Source: Pirellulales bacterium (GTDB lineage Bacteria; Planctomycetota; Planctomycetia; Pirellulales; JAEUIK01). From it: a stretch of DNA of 64,000 nt. Shown here piece by piece: positions 1 to 8,724 of the stretch. A program made the position numbers and the translations under genes. The notes beneath the pieces were generated by a model. It was not told the origin of the DNA. It saw nothing but the letters and a program-made list of their open reading frames with translations, and did no database searches. Where the stretch lies: assembly GCA_019694455.1 (NCBI GenBank), contig JAIBBY010000017.1:28981-92980 (forward strand). Direction: 5' to 3'. Within the stretch, counting starts at the first letter, position 1, and every line of letters starts with the position of its first letter.

Positions 1-554
1 TGCCGACTGGCTATTCCATTCAATGGGGAGGAGATTTTGAGAATCTGCAGTCGGCAAGTCTGCGGCTGGCGATCATTACGCCGATCGTGCTGCTGCTGAT
101 CTTTTTGTTGCTCTATGGCACATTCGGATCGATGCGACTGGCGCTACTCATTTATTTGGCGGTCCCCATTGCCGCTTCGGGCGGAATCATCGCGCTCGCG
201 CTGCGGGGGATGCCATTTAGCATTTCAGCCGGCGTGGGCTTTATTGCGCTGTTTGGAGTGGCGGTGCTGAACGGATTGGTTTGGGTGAGCGGCGCGGAGG
301 GCATGCGAACCACCGGAACCGACTTGCGTACCGCGGCGCGCGAGACCGCCTTGTTGCGATTGCGGCCTGTGTTGATGACGGCATCGGTGGCAAGCCTAGG
401 CTTTCTGCCGATGGCCATATCCACAACGGCCGGCGCCGAGATTCAGCGGCCGCTGGCATCTGTCGTCATTGGCGGGCTCATCACGTCGACGATGCTCACC
501 GCTTTGGTGCTGCCCGCGATATACCCTTGGTTCGCGCCAAGAACACAACATTGA
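1..554 (+). CDS. RND heavy-metal efflux pump (CusA/CzcA family), C-terminal part
   Basis: Only the last 183 residues are present: the frame is already open at base 3 and stops with TGA at 552-554. Five hydrophobic segments correspond to TM8-TM12 of an inner-membrane RND pump. The stretch just before them (GYSIQWGGDFENLQ) is the usual end of the second periplasmic loop in CusA/CzcA proteins, and LLYGTFGSMRLALLIYLAVP is a typical CusA-type continuation. The family exports heavy-metal cations or small compounds by proton antiport, together with a periplasmic adaptor and an outer-membrane channel. Neither partner is visible here; they would lie upstream of the window. The metal-binding residues are in the missing part, so the substrate cannot be read. 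Confidence 0.93.
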   Translation, partial: PTGYSIQWGGDFENLQSASLRLAIITPIVLLLIFLLLYGTFGSMRLALLIYLAVPIAASGGIIALALRGMPFSISAGVGFIALFGVAVLNGLVWVSGAEGMRTTGTDLRTAARETALLRLRPVLMTASVASLGFLPMAISTTAGAEIQRPLASVVIGGLITSTMLTALVLPAIYPWFAPRTQH

Positions 555-721
555 AAATGGCGCATCCGGTTTGTTGGACGATGCTTGTGGCTCTGCGGCG
601 ATTGGCGCCTGACGCGGGCGCCATCCCGTCACATGGCCGCGACGATTCGCCGAAGCCGATGACCGAAATCTGCCCTGTCGCCGCAGGCCTGGCGGCGACG
701 CCCTAACTCAAGTTGAGAACC

Positions 722-823
722 ATGAGCGACAATCCGCATCAGGTGGAAACGGCGCAAGACCGACCCCAGCGCCGGCAGCGCGGCTGGACTTATTGGTTGA
801 GCACCGCGCGCGACCATTTGTTT
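722..823 (+). pseudogene. possible 5' stub of an unidentified gene fused to antisense vapC sequence
   Basis: An ATG at 722 opens a frame whose first ~34 residues (MSDNPHQVETAQ, then RGWTYWLSTARDHLFF) have the mixed composition of a real protein. Beyond about 820-840 the same frame runs antisense through the vapC remnant and becomes low-complexity Ser/Arg-rich. I read this as the beginning of a gene truncated at the point where it meets the toxin remnant. The family is not recognised, there is no strong ribosome-binding site, and it could equally be a chance frame. Confidence 0.25.
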
Positions 824-897
824 TTCGCGGCGGCGCTCAAGCGCGTGTCGCCCGCCGAATACCAGAGGAGCGAGTGCGCGTCGAGCAGCAGCTTCAT
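790..897 (-). pseudogene. truncated PIN-domain toxin (VapC-like)
   Basis: Translation from the ATG at 897 gives MKLLLDAHSLLWYSAGD followed by TRLSAAAK. This is the N-terminus of a VapC-type PIN ribonuclease, including the first conserved active-site Asp (residue 6) and the usual leucine/tryptophan pattern. The frame ends with TAA after 35 residues, whereas PIN toxins are normally about 125-140 residues, so three of the four acidic catalytic positions are missing. The ATG overlaps the antitoxin stop as ATGA, which is typical of toxin-antitoxin operons. The reading stops resembling PIN proteins after about residue 27, which marks a deletion or rearrangement near base 815-825. It should be inactive. 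Confidence 0.8.
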
Positions 898-1121
898 TGG
901 AGCGCCTCATCGAAGCTGGCGAGGTGCTCCTCGTCGTCGGCAACGATCGTCACCAGGTCGCGACAACCGCCGAACACCGGCTGCGGCTTTGCGGCTTTGG
1001 CCCCCGATAATTGCGCCACTGGCTTGTCGTCTTTGACGATCACGATTGTCTCGCCGGGGGCCAGGTGATCGACGAGTTCTTCGAGCTTGGCCATGGCTTC
1101 GGCCAGGGTGACGGTTGTCAT
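894..1121 (-). CDS. type II toxin-antitoxin antitoxin (Phd/YefM-like)
   Basis: This 75-residue protein starts MTTVTLAEAMAKLEELVDHL and continues with GETIVIVKDDKPVAQL. That is the short Phd/YefM-type fold in which the N-terminal half binds DNA and the acidic C-terminal half (ADDEEHLASFDEAL) wraps the toxin. It precedes the truncated PIN toxin with an ATGA overlap, so the pair was a VapBC-like module. In such systems the antitoxin neutralises the ribonuclease and represses its own promoter. Here the partner is broken, so the antitoxin is probably a relic or a stand-alone regulator. ATG at 1121 is chosen because the motif begins there; longer upstream readings are low-complexity. Confidence 0.85.
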   Translation of the reverse strand: MTTVTLAEAMAKLEELVDHLAPGETIVIVKDDKPVAQLSGAKAAKPQPVFGGCRDLVTIVADDEEHLASFDEALQ

Positions 1122-1404
1122 GGTAGAAACTCGGTGAGGGGTGGCGCGTGGAGGCAGCAACTCGGGGGACGGTCGGCTGCGGAGCACGATTCGGCGGCAA
1201 GCGGCTATCAAAGACAGTATACCGTGCCCCATGGTGCGGGGTTGCTTGAAACTAGGCGAGCTGCGCCGCAAGCGGCGCCTCGTTGGGATGGTCGGTCTTG
1301 CGCGGGCATGCGGGGCGGGGGCTAAGCAGAGAATTCCATCGTGGGCGGCGGTCGAGTCTCGCCGCCGCGCTGGCAATTGAACCCACGCGCGGCGGCGGCC
1401 GTTG

Positions 1405-1410
1405 TACAAT
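1405..1410 (+). promoter_or_regulatory. candidate -10 element for rnpB
   Basis: TACAAT lies nine bases upstream of the predicted 5' end of RNase P RNA, matching sigma-70 -10 spacing. A convincing -35 was not found: TTGAAC at 1377-1382 is 22 bases away, which is too far. Confidence 0.4.
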
Positions 1411-1418
1411 AGCCACAC

Positions 1419-1823
1419 ATTCCGGAGTGGACCGGGCGATCGTCGGCGCGGGCCGCAAGGCACGCGCGGGAGGAAAGTCTGGGCTCCACAGGACACGGTG
1501 GTGGGTAACTCCCACCGGCCGCGAGGCCAGGGAAAGTGCAACAGAAAGCAAACCGCCTGCGGCGCGCAAGCGACGCGGTAAGGGTGAAACGGTGAGGTAA
1601 GAGCTCACCAGCAGGCTGGGCGACCAGCCTGGCTAGGCAAACCCCACCGGGAGCAAGACCAAGCAGGAGGAAGCTGGCGCGCAAGCGCCGGCGCGACGCG
1701 GTCCGTGTCGCCACCACCTCCGGGTAGGTTGCTGGAGCCGCCGAGCAATCGGCGGCCTAGAGAAATGATCGCCGCCGGCGCAACACGCCGGCACAGAACC
1801 CGGCTTACAGGTCCACTCCGGAT
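1419..1823 (+). ncRNA. rnpB: RNase P RNA (bacterial type A)
   Basis: This is the catalytic RNA that removes 5' leaders from pre-tRNAs. All the signature blocks are present in order: GAGGAAAGTCTGGGCTCC (5' half of the catalytic core, near 1470-1487), ACAGAAAGCAAACCGCC, GGTAAGGGTGAAA, AGAGCTCACCAGC, GGCAAACCCC, AGAGAAATGATCGCC and the 3' core ACAGAACCCGGCTTACAG. The ends pair as helix P1: ATTCCGGAGTGGACC at 1419-1433 with GGTCCACTCCGGAT at 1810-1823. The P1 3' strand runs into T6 at 1823-1828, which would serve as the terminator. A length of about 405 nt fits the family. The first block has U where many bacteria have C (GUCUGGGC versus GUCCGGGC). Confidence 0.96.
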
Positions 1824-1829
1824 TTTTTC

Positions 1830-2228
1830 TATTTTGTGAGGGGATAGCGAGGCACGGCGAGCGACAGCGGCGCTGCGAGGGGTAGCAGCAACGGCGCTAT
1901 TCGCCACAGCGGCACAACGAGCGACCTGCGCGCCGCCAGCGACGATCGCGCCGGGCGACGTGGGGCAATTGTCGTCTGCTTGCGCGTGGCAAGACAGAAG
2001 ACATGCCGGAGGGCGCCTGCCCGAGCCAGGGCCGCTCCCCGCGCGCTCATCCTTGAGCGACGCGTGGCGCGGCATTGACCTGATAGCAGCTTGCGCGAGT
2101 CGGCTTAGGCCGGACCGTGGTGGCCGGTCGCGGGCCGAAACCGCCTGGTGAGGGCCAACGCCCTCCGGCATTGTGTCGTTCTGTCGCCGCCAGACCGAAT
2201 CCGTATCCCGATCTGGCGGCCGGGCGGG
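1830..2228. other. intergenic region without a recognisable gene
   Basis: About 400 bp between rnpB and the HicB-like gene. It is GC-rich, with dispersed GCGAC repeats that keep frames open by composition only. I see no start with a ribosome-binding site, no protein-like translation and no tRNA. Confidence 0.5.
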
Positions 2229-2621
2229 TTATTCCACCACCTGCGAAACGGGGGACAGCAGGTGCTCGTCGACCCCTTGCAGCAGCTTGGCGATGCAGAG
2301 CCGGTTCATGCTGGTCTTGCGGTCGTGAGCTTCTGCCCGCAGCGAGTCGTGCAGGCTCTTGGGGAGGCGGACGGTGATGACGCGGGTGGGCTCTGGCTGG
2401 TTGGGTTTGCCGCGGCCGCGTTCGCGGAGTTTGGCGAGCATACCCTGAATCTGCTGGTGCTCGCGGGTCTTTTCGAACTCGGCGAACTGCTCCTGGCTGG
2501 CGAAGCTCTTGCGCACGGCCCCTTCAATGCCGAGGATCTCTCGGAAGAAAGTGACCCAGTCGGGGTCTTGGGAGTAGAGGTCGTGGGCCACCATAAGGAC
2601 TTCCTGATACTTGTTAGCCAT
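2229..2621 (-). CDS. orphan HicB-like ribbon-helix-helix protein
   Basis: The 130-residue product has an N-terminal helical part (MANKYQEVLMVAHDLYSQDP, then WVTFFREILGIEG). The C-terminal part, residues ~84-120, contains TRVITVRLPKSLHDSLRAEA and MNRLCIAKLL, which is the Arc/HicB-type ribbon-helix-helix: a short beta strand followed by two helices that bind DNA as a dimer. HicB antitoxins normally pair with a HicA ribonuclease, but no small HicA-like frame lies on either side, so a role as a free-standing transcription regulator is more likely. The start at 2621 is supported by AAGGAGA a few bases upstream. Related proteins with the same N-terminal half are, from memory, common in planctomycetes. 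Confidence 0.75.
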   Translation of the reverse strand: MANKYQEVLMVAHDLYSQDPDWVTFFREILGIEGAVRKSFASQEQFAEFEKTREHQQIQGMLAKLRERGRGKPNQPEPTRVITVRLPKSLHDSLRAEAHDRKTSMNRLCIAKLLQGVDEHLLSPVSQVVE

Positions 2622-2961
2622 TTCGTCTCCTTACTGTCTGGTCGAATTTTGTTTGACCGGCCCGCCGTGGGCCGCGAACTTGTCGAGATTGTCGGCAGGC
2701 GTCAAGTCAATGCGTCCATATCGTTGCAATGACAGCAGTTAGGGTCGATTGGCGTCAGCGTGCCTTGGTTTGATGCAGGGCTGCCTGAATTCGTGCAGCG
2801 AGTGACCTGCCTGTTTTTTGTGCAGGTGGTCGAGTTGCACTGAAAAAAGTGTCCAGCTCGCGCGGTCCATAAAATCGACAAAGTTTCTCGCTAGCGCTAG
2901 CGACCAGATAAGCTGCGCGGTGCTGGCAAGCCATTGGTGCCGTAGCCGCGCTTTGCGCCCC
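2622..2961. other. intergenic region without a recognisable gene
   Basis: About 340 bp between the HicB-like gene and the terminator of the isomerase-like gene. No protein-like translation with a ribosome-binding site, tRNA or repeat was found. The promoter of the HicB-like gene should be in the first 100 bases. Confidence 0.45.
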
Positions 2962-2996
2962 AAAAGAAAAGGCCCCGCGAGGAATCTCGCAGGGCC
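2962..2996 (-). terminator. rho-independent terminator of the isomerase-like gene
   Basis: Read on the minus strand, AGGCCC..GCGAG pairs with CTCGC.GGGGCCT around a four-base loop (2970-2996) and is followed by TTTTCTTTT (2962-2970). It lies about 30 bases past the stop of the gene ending at 3025. Confidence 0.85.
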
Positions 2997-3024
2997 TGGG
3001 ATGGTCAAGGGGAGGAATAGAGGG

Positions 3025-3963
3025 TCAGCCGGCCAGTTCGGTCCGTACCCGTTCGAGGAGGGCCTTGGTCAGCTTGATCCCTTCTGGCTCGGGGGCCTTG
3101 CTCCCCTCGTACTCGATGCCGACGTAGCCGTGGTACCCGGCGTCGAGGACGATCTGCATCATCTTCTTATAGTCGGTGTGGGTTTCGTTGCCGTCGGCGT
3201 CGAAGTCGTGGCTCTTGGCGCTGACCGCCTTGGCCAGCGGCATGAGTTCGGCCACGCCTTGGTAGCGGTCGTACTCCTCGTCTTTGCTGAGGCGGAAGTT
3301 GCCAAAGTCGGGCAAGGTGCCGCAGTTGGGCAGGCCGACCAGCTTCATGACCCCGGCCAGCCATTTGCCGTTGGAGGACAGGCCGCCGTGATTTTCCACC
3401 AGCACGTTGAGGCCATGGGGGGCGGCGAACTCCGAGAGACGTCGTAGGCCATCGGCGGCAAGCTTTTGCTGCTCGTCGAAGCTCCCTTCGCTATGGGCGT
3501 TGACGCGGATGGAGTGGCAACCGAGGAATTTGGCCGCCTCGACCCACTTGTGATGGTTTTCGACCGCCTTGAGTCGCTTCTTCTCGTCGCTGTCGCCGAG
3601 GGCGCCTTCGCCATCGATCATGATGAGCAGGCTCTTGACGCCGAGGTCGTCGGCGCGGGTCTTCATGTCGGTCAGATACGACTGATCTTTGGCCTTGGTC
3701 TTGAAGAACTGATTGACGTACTCGACCGCCTCGATGCCGTAGTCTTCGCGCGCGACCTTGACGAAATCGAGATGGTCGAGCTTATGGCCAAACAGCGTCT
3801 TGTGCAGCGACCACTCGGCCAGCGAGATTCTGAACAGCGGCGCGGCGGGATCGGCGGCCATGAGCGATTTTCCTAGGGAGGCGATTTCCAGTCCGCCGGT
3901 AGCGGCAGCGGCGGCGACGCCAGCCGCCTTGAGCACCGCGCGGCGGGGAAGTGGTTGTGACAT
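3025..3963 (-). CDS. Tat-exported sugar phosphate isomerase/epimerase-like TIM-barrel protein
   Basis: The 312-residue protein begins [20 protein letters not shown], a twin-arginine signal (RR at 7-8) followed by a hydrophobic stretch, so it should be folded in the cytoplasm and exported. The rest matches the xylose-isomerase-like TIM barrel (AP endonuclease 2 family). It has internal features such as [34 protein letters not shown] and [14 protein letters not shown], where His/Glu/Asp side chains usually bind a divalent metal. Many planctomycetes carry numerous such exported isomerase-like proteins beside DUF1501/DUF1549 genes, consistent with handling of sugars; the substrate is unknown. ATG at 3963 is preferred because the Tat motif starts there and AAGGAAC lies upstream. 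It is divergent from the DUF1549 gene and ends in its own terminator. Confidence 0.85.
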   Translation of the reverse strand: MSQPLPRRAVLKAAGVAAAAATGGLEIASLGKSLMAADPAAPLFRISLAEWSLHKTLFGHKLDHLDFVKVAREDYGIEAVEYVNQFFKTKAKDQSYLTDMKTRADDLGVKSLLIMIDGEGALGDSDEKKRLKAVENHHKWVEAAKFLGCHSIRVNAHSEGSFDEQQKLAADGLRRLSEFAAPHGLNVLVENHGGLSSNGKWLAGVMKLVGLPNCGTLPDFGNFRLSKDEEYDRYQGVAELMPLAKAVSAKSHDFDADGNETHTDYKKMMQIVLDAGYHGYVGIEYEGSKAPEPEGIKLTKALLERVRTELAG

Positions 3964-4150
3964 GAGCGAAGTTCCTTGCAAGCGGAGAGTGCGAAACGGT
4001 AGCGCGTGGCAGCGGGCCAGTATAGAAGCCGCCAGAAACGGCCACAAACATGCGGGCTGGCGCCGCGCGTCAGGGCGCGTTGAGCGGCCGTCGCGACTGG
4101 GCGATAATGGCGGGTCGATGCTCGAGGTTCGCGCCGGCCGGAGTCGCTCG

Positions 4151-7100
4151 ATGAAGATTGTCCTGGGATGGATCGTGTTAATTGCCGCCGGCGCTGGTCT
4201 GGCAGCGGCGCAGGGAGAGGAACCGGCGGCGGTCGCGCCCGATCATGCCGAGCGGATGGCGGCGGGGCAAGAGCTTTTCAAGTCGCAGGTGCGGGGGCTA
4301 TTGGTCCAGCATTGTCTCGACTGCCACGGCGGCAAGAAGGTGGAGGGGGACTTTAACCTTTCCACGCGCGAAGGGCTATTAAAAGGAGGTGCGTCTGGCG
4401 AGCCAGGGGTGGCGGACAAGGCGGCCGATAGTTGGGTGATGTCGCTCATCCGGCATGCGGAAGAGCCCGCCATGCCGTTTGAGCAGGACCAACTTCCTGA
4501 CACGGCGATCGACGCCATTGGTCGTTGGATCGACTTGGGCGCGCCGTACGATAAACCGCTGGTCGAAGGGGAAGGAGCGCTGCAGGGGAGCGCCGTAGTC
4601 ACCGCCGAAGACCGCCAGCATTGGTCGTTCTTGCCACTGGCGACGGTGACGCCGCCGGAGGTGGCGGGCTGGCATCGCAACGTGGTCGATCGTTTTGTGC
4701 TGGCCAAGCTGGAAGAGGAGGCGCTGCGGCCCAACCCGATCGCCAATCGCCGCACGCTGATCCGCCGCGCGTCGCTCGACTTGATCGGCTTGCCGCCGAG
4801 CGCGGAAGAAGTCGAGGCGTTTGTGGCCGATCGCGATCCGGCGGCCTACGAGAAGTTGATCGACCGACTGCTCGCCAGCGGACACTATGGCGAGCGATGG
4901 GGGCGGCACTGGCTCGACTTGGCGCGGTTCGCGGAGAGCCACGGCTACGAGCAGGATTATGATCGGCCGCACGCGTATCACTATCGCGACTTTGTGATTC
5001 GCGCTTTGAACGACGACATGGCGTACGACCGCTTTGTGCGGTTGCAGATCGCGGGCGACGAGTTGGAGCCGGACAATCCTCAGGCGCTGTTGGCCACGGG
5101 CTTTTTGGGCGCTGGCACCCATGCCACGCAGATCACCGCCAACCAGGTGGAGAAGGAACGCTACGACGAACTGGACGACATGGTGAACACCACCGGCACG
5201 GCCTTTCTGGGGCTGACGATTGGCTGCGCTCGGTGTCACGATCACAAGTTCGATCCGATCCCGACCAGCGACTACTACCACCTGCTGGCGACGTTCACCA
5301 CCACGGTGCGCAGCGAGATTGAGTTGGATCTGGAACCCGAACGCACGCGGCAGGCGCAGGCCGAGTTCGACGCGCAGCACGCGCCGCTGGTGGCCGCGCG
5401 CGCAAAGTACGAAGCCGATGTGTTGCCGGGGTTGCTCGACGCCTGGCTGGCGCGCGGTGTGGCGCCGGCGCGGCCGACCTGGATGATCGTGGCGCCGAGC
5501 GCGCTAACGTCAAAAGGAGGGGCGACCTTCACCAGGCAGGCCGACGGCTCGTACCTGGCCTCGGGGACGAACAGCGACACGGATGAATACCGGTTGGAGT
5601 TCTCCGCGGCGCTGGGACCGGTGACGGCGATCCGCATCGAGGCGCTGGCCGACGGATCGCTGCCAAAATCGGGGCCGGGCAGGGCCGACAACGGCAACTT
5701 TGGATTGTGCGACGCGCGGCTGACCATCGTGCCGGCGGACGCCAGCGCAACGGCGACCGCGGTCAAGCTGACGCGGCCGCGCGCCGACTTTGAACAGGCG
5801 GGCTTGCCAGTCGCCGCCGCGATCGACGACGACCCCAAATCTTGCTGGGCGGTAGATCCTGAGTTTGGCAAAAACCATGTGGCGGCGTTCGATCTGGAAG
5901 CGCCGGTCACGCCTGCCAGCGGCGAGCGCTTGGCGCTAACGCTCAAGTTCGAGGCGAATCAGCGGCACAGCATCGGGCGGCTGCGCGTGGCAATCAGCAG
6001 CGCGGCGAGTTCGCCCGCCTTTGGCGCCGAGTCGGGCACACTGGCCGAGACGGTTGAGATCGAACGCATTGTGACGCTGCCGGCGGCGCAGCGCAGCGCG
6101 GAGGATCGCCAGCGTTTGCTTACTTGGTTTGGGCCGACCGATGCGGAATGGCGGCGACTCAACGAGATCGTCGAGACGCACGCGCGGCTGGCGCCGCGAC
6201 CGACGCTGGCCAAGGTGATGATCACCAGCGAGGGCTTGCCGGCGATTCGCTTTCACACGCAAGGGGCGGACTTCTTTGAAGAAACGTACCTGCTCAAGCG
6301 CGGCGACCTGAGCCAGAAGCAAGGGGTGGCGACGCCGGCGTTTTTGCAGGTGCTGACCACCGCGCCCGACGCGGAGCGGCATTGGCAAGTCGCGCCGCCG
6401 GCGGGCGCGCGCACGGCGCATCGGCGGGCGGCCTTGGCGCGATGGATCACCGACACCGAGCAGGGCGCCGGCGCGCTGGCGGCGCGGGTGATGGCCAATC
6501 GACTGTGGCAGCACCATTTTGGCCGCGGCATCGCGGCCACGCCGAGCGACTTTGGAAAACAAGGCGAGCGGCCGACGCATCCGGAATTGCTGGAATGGCT
6601 GGCGGGCGAACTGGTGCGCGGCGGTTGGCGGCTGAAGCCGCTGCACAAGCTCATGATGACCAGCGCCGCCTACATGCAGACCGTGGCAAGCGACGACGCG
6701 CGCGCGGCGATCGACCCGGAGAATCGGCTACTCTGGCGGCGCAATCGGCAGCGGCTGGAGGCCGAAGCGCTCCGCGACGCGATGCTGGCCGCCAGCGGGC
6801 GATTGGACACGACGATGTTTGGCCCGGGCACGCTCGACGAGGCGCAGCGGCGGCGGAGCATTTACTTCTTTGTGAAGCGCAGCCAATTGATTCCGACGAT
6901 GACGCTGTTCGACGCGCCGGAGGCGCTGACGCCGATCGCCGTGCGGAGCGCGACCACCGTGGCGCCGCAAGCCTTGGCGCTACTGAACAACGAACACCTG
7001 GCGCAGTGCGGAGCGTCGCTGGCCGAGACGCTCGACCAAAATTATCCCAGCGACTGGATCGCGCTCATCGACGCCGCGTTTCTGCGGACCTTGGGGCGAC

Positions 7101-7255
7101 CCGCCACGGCGGACGAGCAGGGGGACGCGGTCAAGTTTCTGGAGGCGCAGCAAGCGAGTTACCGCGCGACGGGACATACCAACCCGCGGCGGATGGCCAC
7201 GGCCGATTTTTGCCAAGCGCTATTTTGTTCCAATGAGTTTATCTATGTCGAATGA
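4151..7255 (+). CDS. planctomycete cytochrome-type protein with PSCyt1, DUF1549 and DUF1553 domains
   Basis: A 1034-residue exported protein. Residues 1-20 are a signal peptide ([20 protein letters not shown]). Residues ~40-115 form a PSCyt1 domain with a c-type haem motif CLDCH (55-59). Residues ~150-375 are DUF1549 (PSCyt2), with [27 protein letters not shown] and a second CxxCH, CARCH (359-363), followed by DHKFDP. Residues ~430-700 are a less conserved insertion that looks beta-rich. Residues ~755-1020 are DUF1553 (PSD1), with [27 protein letters not shown] and ALALLNNEH. The function is unproven; the family is thought to take part in periplasmic redox or polymer breakdown. It overlaps the DUF1501 gene downstream, the usual partner. 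ATG 4151 is chosen because the signal peptide starts there. Confidence 0.95.
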   Translation: MKIVLGWIVLIAAGAGLAAAQGEEPAAVAPDHAERMAAGQELFKSQVRGLLVQHCLDCHGGKKVEGDFNLSTREGLLKGGASGEPGVADKAADSWVMSLIRHAEEPAMPFEQDQLPDTAIDAIGRWIDLGAPYDKPLVEGEGALQGSAVVTAEDRQHWSFLPLATVTPPEVAGWHRNVVDRFVLAKLEEEALRPNPIANRRTLIRRASLDLIGLPPSAEEVEAFVADRDPAAYEKLIDRLLASGHYGERWGRHWLDLARFAESHGYEQDYDRPHAYHYRDFVIRALNDDMAYDRFVRLQIAGDELEPDNPQALLATGFLGAGTHATQITANQVEKERYDELDDMVNTTGTAFLGLTIGCARCHDHKFDPIPTSDYYHLLATFTTTVRSEIELDLEPERTRQAQAEFDAQHAPLVAARAKYEADVLPGLLDAWLARGVAPARPTWMIVAPSALTSKGGATFTRQADGSYLASGTNSDTDEYRLEFSAALGPVTAIRIEALADGSLPKSGPGRADNGNFGLCDARLTIVPADASATATAVKLTRPRADFEQAGLPVAAAIDDDPKSCWAVDPEFGKNHVAAFDLEAPVTPASGERLALTLKFEANQRHSIGRLRVAISSAASSPAFGAESGTLAETVEIERIVTLPAAQRSAEDRQRLLTWFGPTDAEWRRLNEIVETHARLAPRPTLAKVMITSEGLPAIRFHTQGADFFEETYLLKRGDLSQKQGVATPAFLQVLTTAPDAERHWQVAPPAGARTAHRRAALARWITDTEQGAGALAARVMANRLWQHHFGRGIAATPSDFGKQGERPTHPELLEWLAGELVRGGWRLKPLHKLMMTSAAYMQTVASDDARAAIDPENRLLWRRNRQRLEAEALRDAMLAASGRLDTTMFGPGTLDEAQRRRSIYFFVKRSQLIPTMTLFDAPEALTPIAVRSATTVAPQALALLNNEHLAQCGASLAETLDQNYPSDWIALIDAAFLRTLGRPATADEQGDAVKFLEAQQASYRATGHTNPRRMATADFCQALFCSNEFIYVE

Positions 7256-8708
7256 TCGCGTTATTGTGAACCCGGGGCCGCTGTCGCGCCGCGAACTGCT
7301 GACCAAGGCGGGCGCGGGGTGCGGCATGTTGGCGCTGGCCGGACTCTTGCAGGAGCAGGGCCTGCTGGGGAGCGCGGCCGCCGCGCCGTTGGCGCTCAAT
7401 CCGTTGGCAGCGCACGCGGGGCACTTTCCGGCCCAGGCCAAGAACGTCATCTGGCTGTTCATGAATGGCGGTCCCAGCCAAGTTGACACCTGGGACTACA
7501 AGCCAGAACTCGAAAAGCGCGACGGCAAGGAACTGGAAGGCTTTGACAAGAACACCGGCTTCTTCACCGATCAGGTGGGGCCGCTGATGAAGTCGCCTTT
7601 CCAGTTCGCGCAGCATGGGGAGTCGGGGACGTGGGTCTCGGAGATTTTTCCCGGCATGGCCCAACATGTGGACGACATGGCGCTGCTCTACTCCTGCTAC
7701 ACGGAGACGAACAATCACTCGCCGGCGCTGTTTCAGATCAACACGGGCATGAGCCGGATGGGCTTTCCGTGCGTGGGGGCGTGGGTGACCTATGGCCTGG
7801 GGAGCGAAAGCCAGAACCTGCCCGCGTTCGTCGTGATGTACGACACGCTGGGGCGCGGGTTGCCGAAGGGGCACGCGCAGAACTGGGGCGCGGGTTTTTT
7901 GCCGGGGGTGTTTCAGGGATCGGCGCTCAACGCGCAAGGGGCGCCGATCAACAACCTGTATCGCCGCGACACGATGACCGACGCGCAGCAGCGCGCGCAG
8001 ATCGACTACGTGCAGCAACTCAACCAGCGGCACCTGGCGGAGAACCCGGCCGACGCCGAACTGGCCGCGCGGATCGAGAGTTTTGAACTGGCGTACCGCA
8101 TGCAGATCGCGGCGCCCGAGGCGCTCGACATCGACAGCGAGCCAGAAAACATCAAAAGCCTGTACGGGCTGGACAACCCGAAGTGCAAACATTTTGCCCG
8201 GCAGGTGCTGACCGCGCGGCGGTTGGTGGAGCGCGGGGTGCGGTTTGTGCAGATCTATTCGGGGGGCATGGAGAACGAGCGAAGCTGGGACGGGCACACC
8301 AACATCGCGCAGAATCATCGCGGCTTCGCGGGGGAGACCGATCAGCCAATCGCCGGGCTATTGACCGACCTCAAGGCCCGAGGGCTATTGGATTCGACGC
8401 TGGTGATCTGGTGCGGCGAGTTTGGCCGCTTGCCGATCGCGCAGAAGGGGAGCACGGGGCGCGACCATAATCCGCACGCCTTCACCGCGTGGCTGGCGGG
8501 GGGCGGCGCTAAGGGGGGCGCGCGGTACGGCGCCACCGACGAGATTGGCCACAAGGCGGTTGACAACCGAGTGAGCGTGAACGATTTGCACGCCACGATC
8601 TTGCACTTATTGGGCATCGATCACGAGCGGCTGACGTATCGCTACAGCGGCCGCGACTTCCGCCTGACCGATGTGGCCGGCCGCGTAGTGCATGATGTGG
8701 TGAGTTAG
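7245..8708 (+). CDS. DUF1501 family protein with Tat signal
   Basis: About 487 residues. The N-terminus has LSRRELLTKAG followed by a hydrophobic segment, a twin-arginine export signal. The body carries the DUF1501 landmarks: NVIWLFMNGGPSQVDTWDYK, NNHSPALFQINTG, LVIWCGEFGRLP, GRDHNPHAFTAWLAGGG and a C-terminal LHLLGIDHERLTY. The fold is related to alkaline phosphatase/sulfatase-like proteins, but the activity is not established. The start overlaps the end of the DUF1549/DUF1553 gene: ATG at 7245 lies 11 bases inside it, and an in-frame ATG at 7233 is an alternative. Neither has a clear ribosome-binding site, so translation is probably coupled. The two-gene set is a hallmark of planctomycete genomes and probably forms one periplasmic complex. 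Confidence 0.93.
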   Translation: MSNDRVIVNPGPLSRRELLTKAGAGCGMLALAGLLQEQGLLGSAAAAPLALNPLAAHAGHFPAQAKNVIWLFMNGGPSQVDTWDYKPELEKRDGKELEGFDKNTGFFTDQVGPLMKSPFQFAQHGESGTWVSEIFPGMAQHVDDMALLYSCYTETNNHSPALFQINTGMSRMGFPCVGAWVTYGLGSESQNLPAFVVMYDTLGRGLPKGHAQNWGAGFLPGVFQGSALNAQGAPINNLYRRDTMTDAQQRAQIDYVQQLNQRHLAENPADAELAARIESFELAYRMQIAAPEALDIDSEPENIKSLYGLDNPKCKHFARQVLTARRLVERGVRFVQIYSGGMENERSWDGHTNIAQNHRGFAGETDQPIAGLLTDLKARGLLDSTLVIWCGEFGRLPIAQKGSTGRDHNPHAFTAWLAGGGAKGGARYGATDEIGHKAVDNRVSVNDLHATILHLLGIDHERLTYRYSGRDFRLTDVAGRVVHDVVS

Positions 8709-8724
8709 GCGACTGGCGCGGCGA

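Noticed and set aside
3758..4150. Upstream extension of the DUF1549/DUF1553 protein
   Set aside because: It would run antisense through the Tat signal of the isomerase-like gene and place the signal peptide in the middle of the chain.
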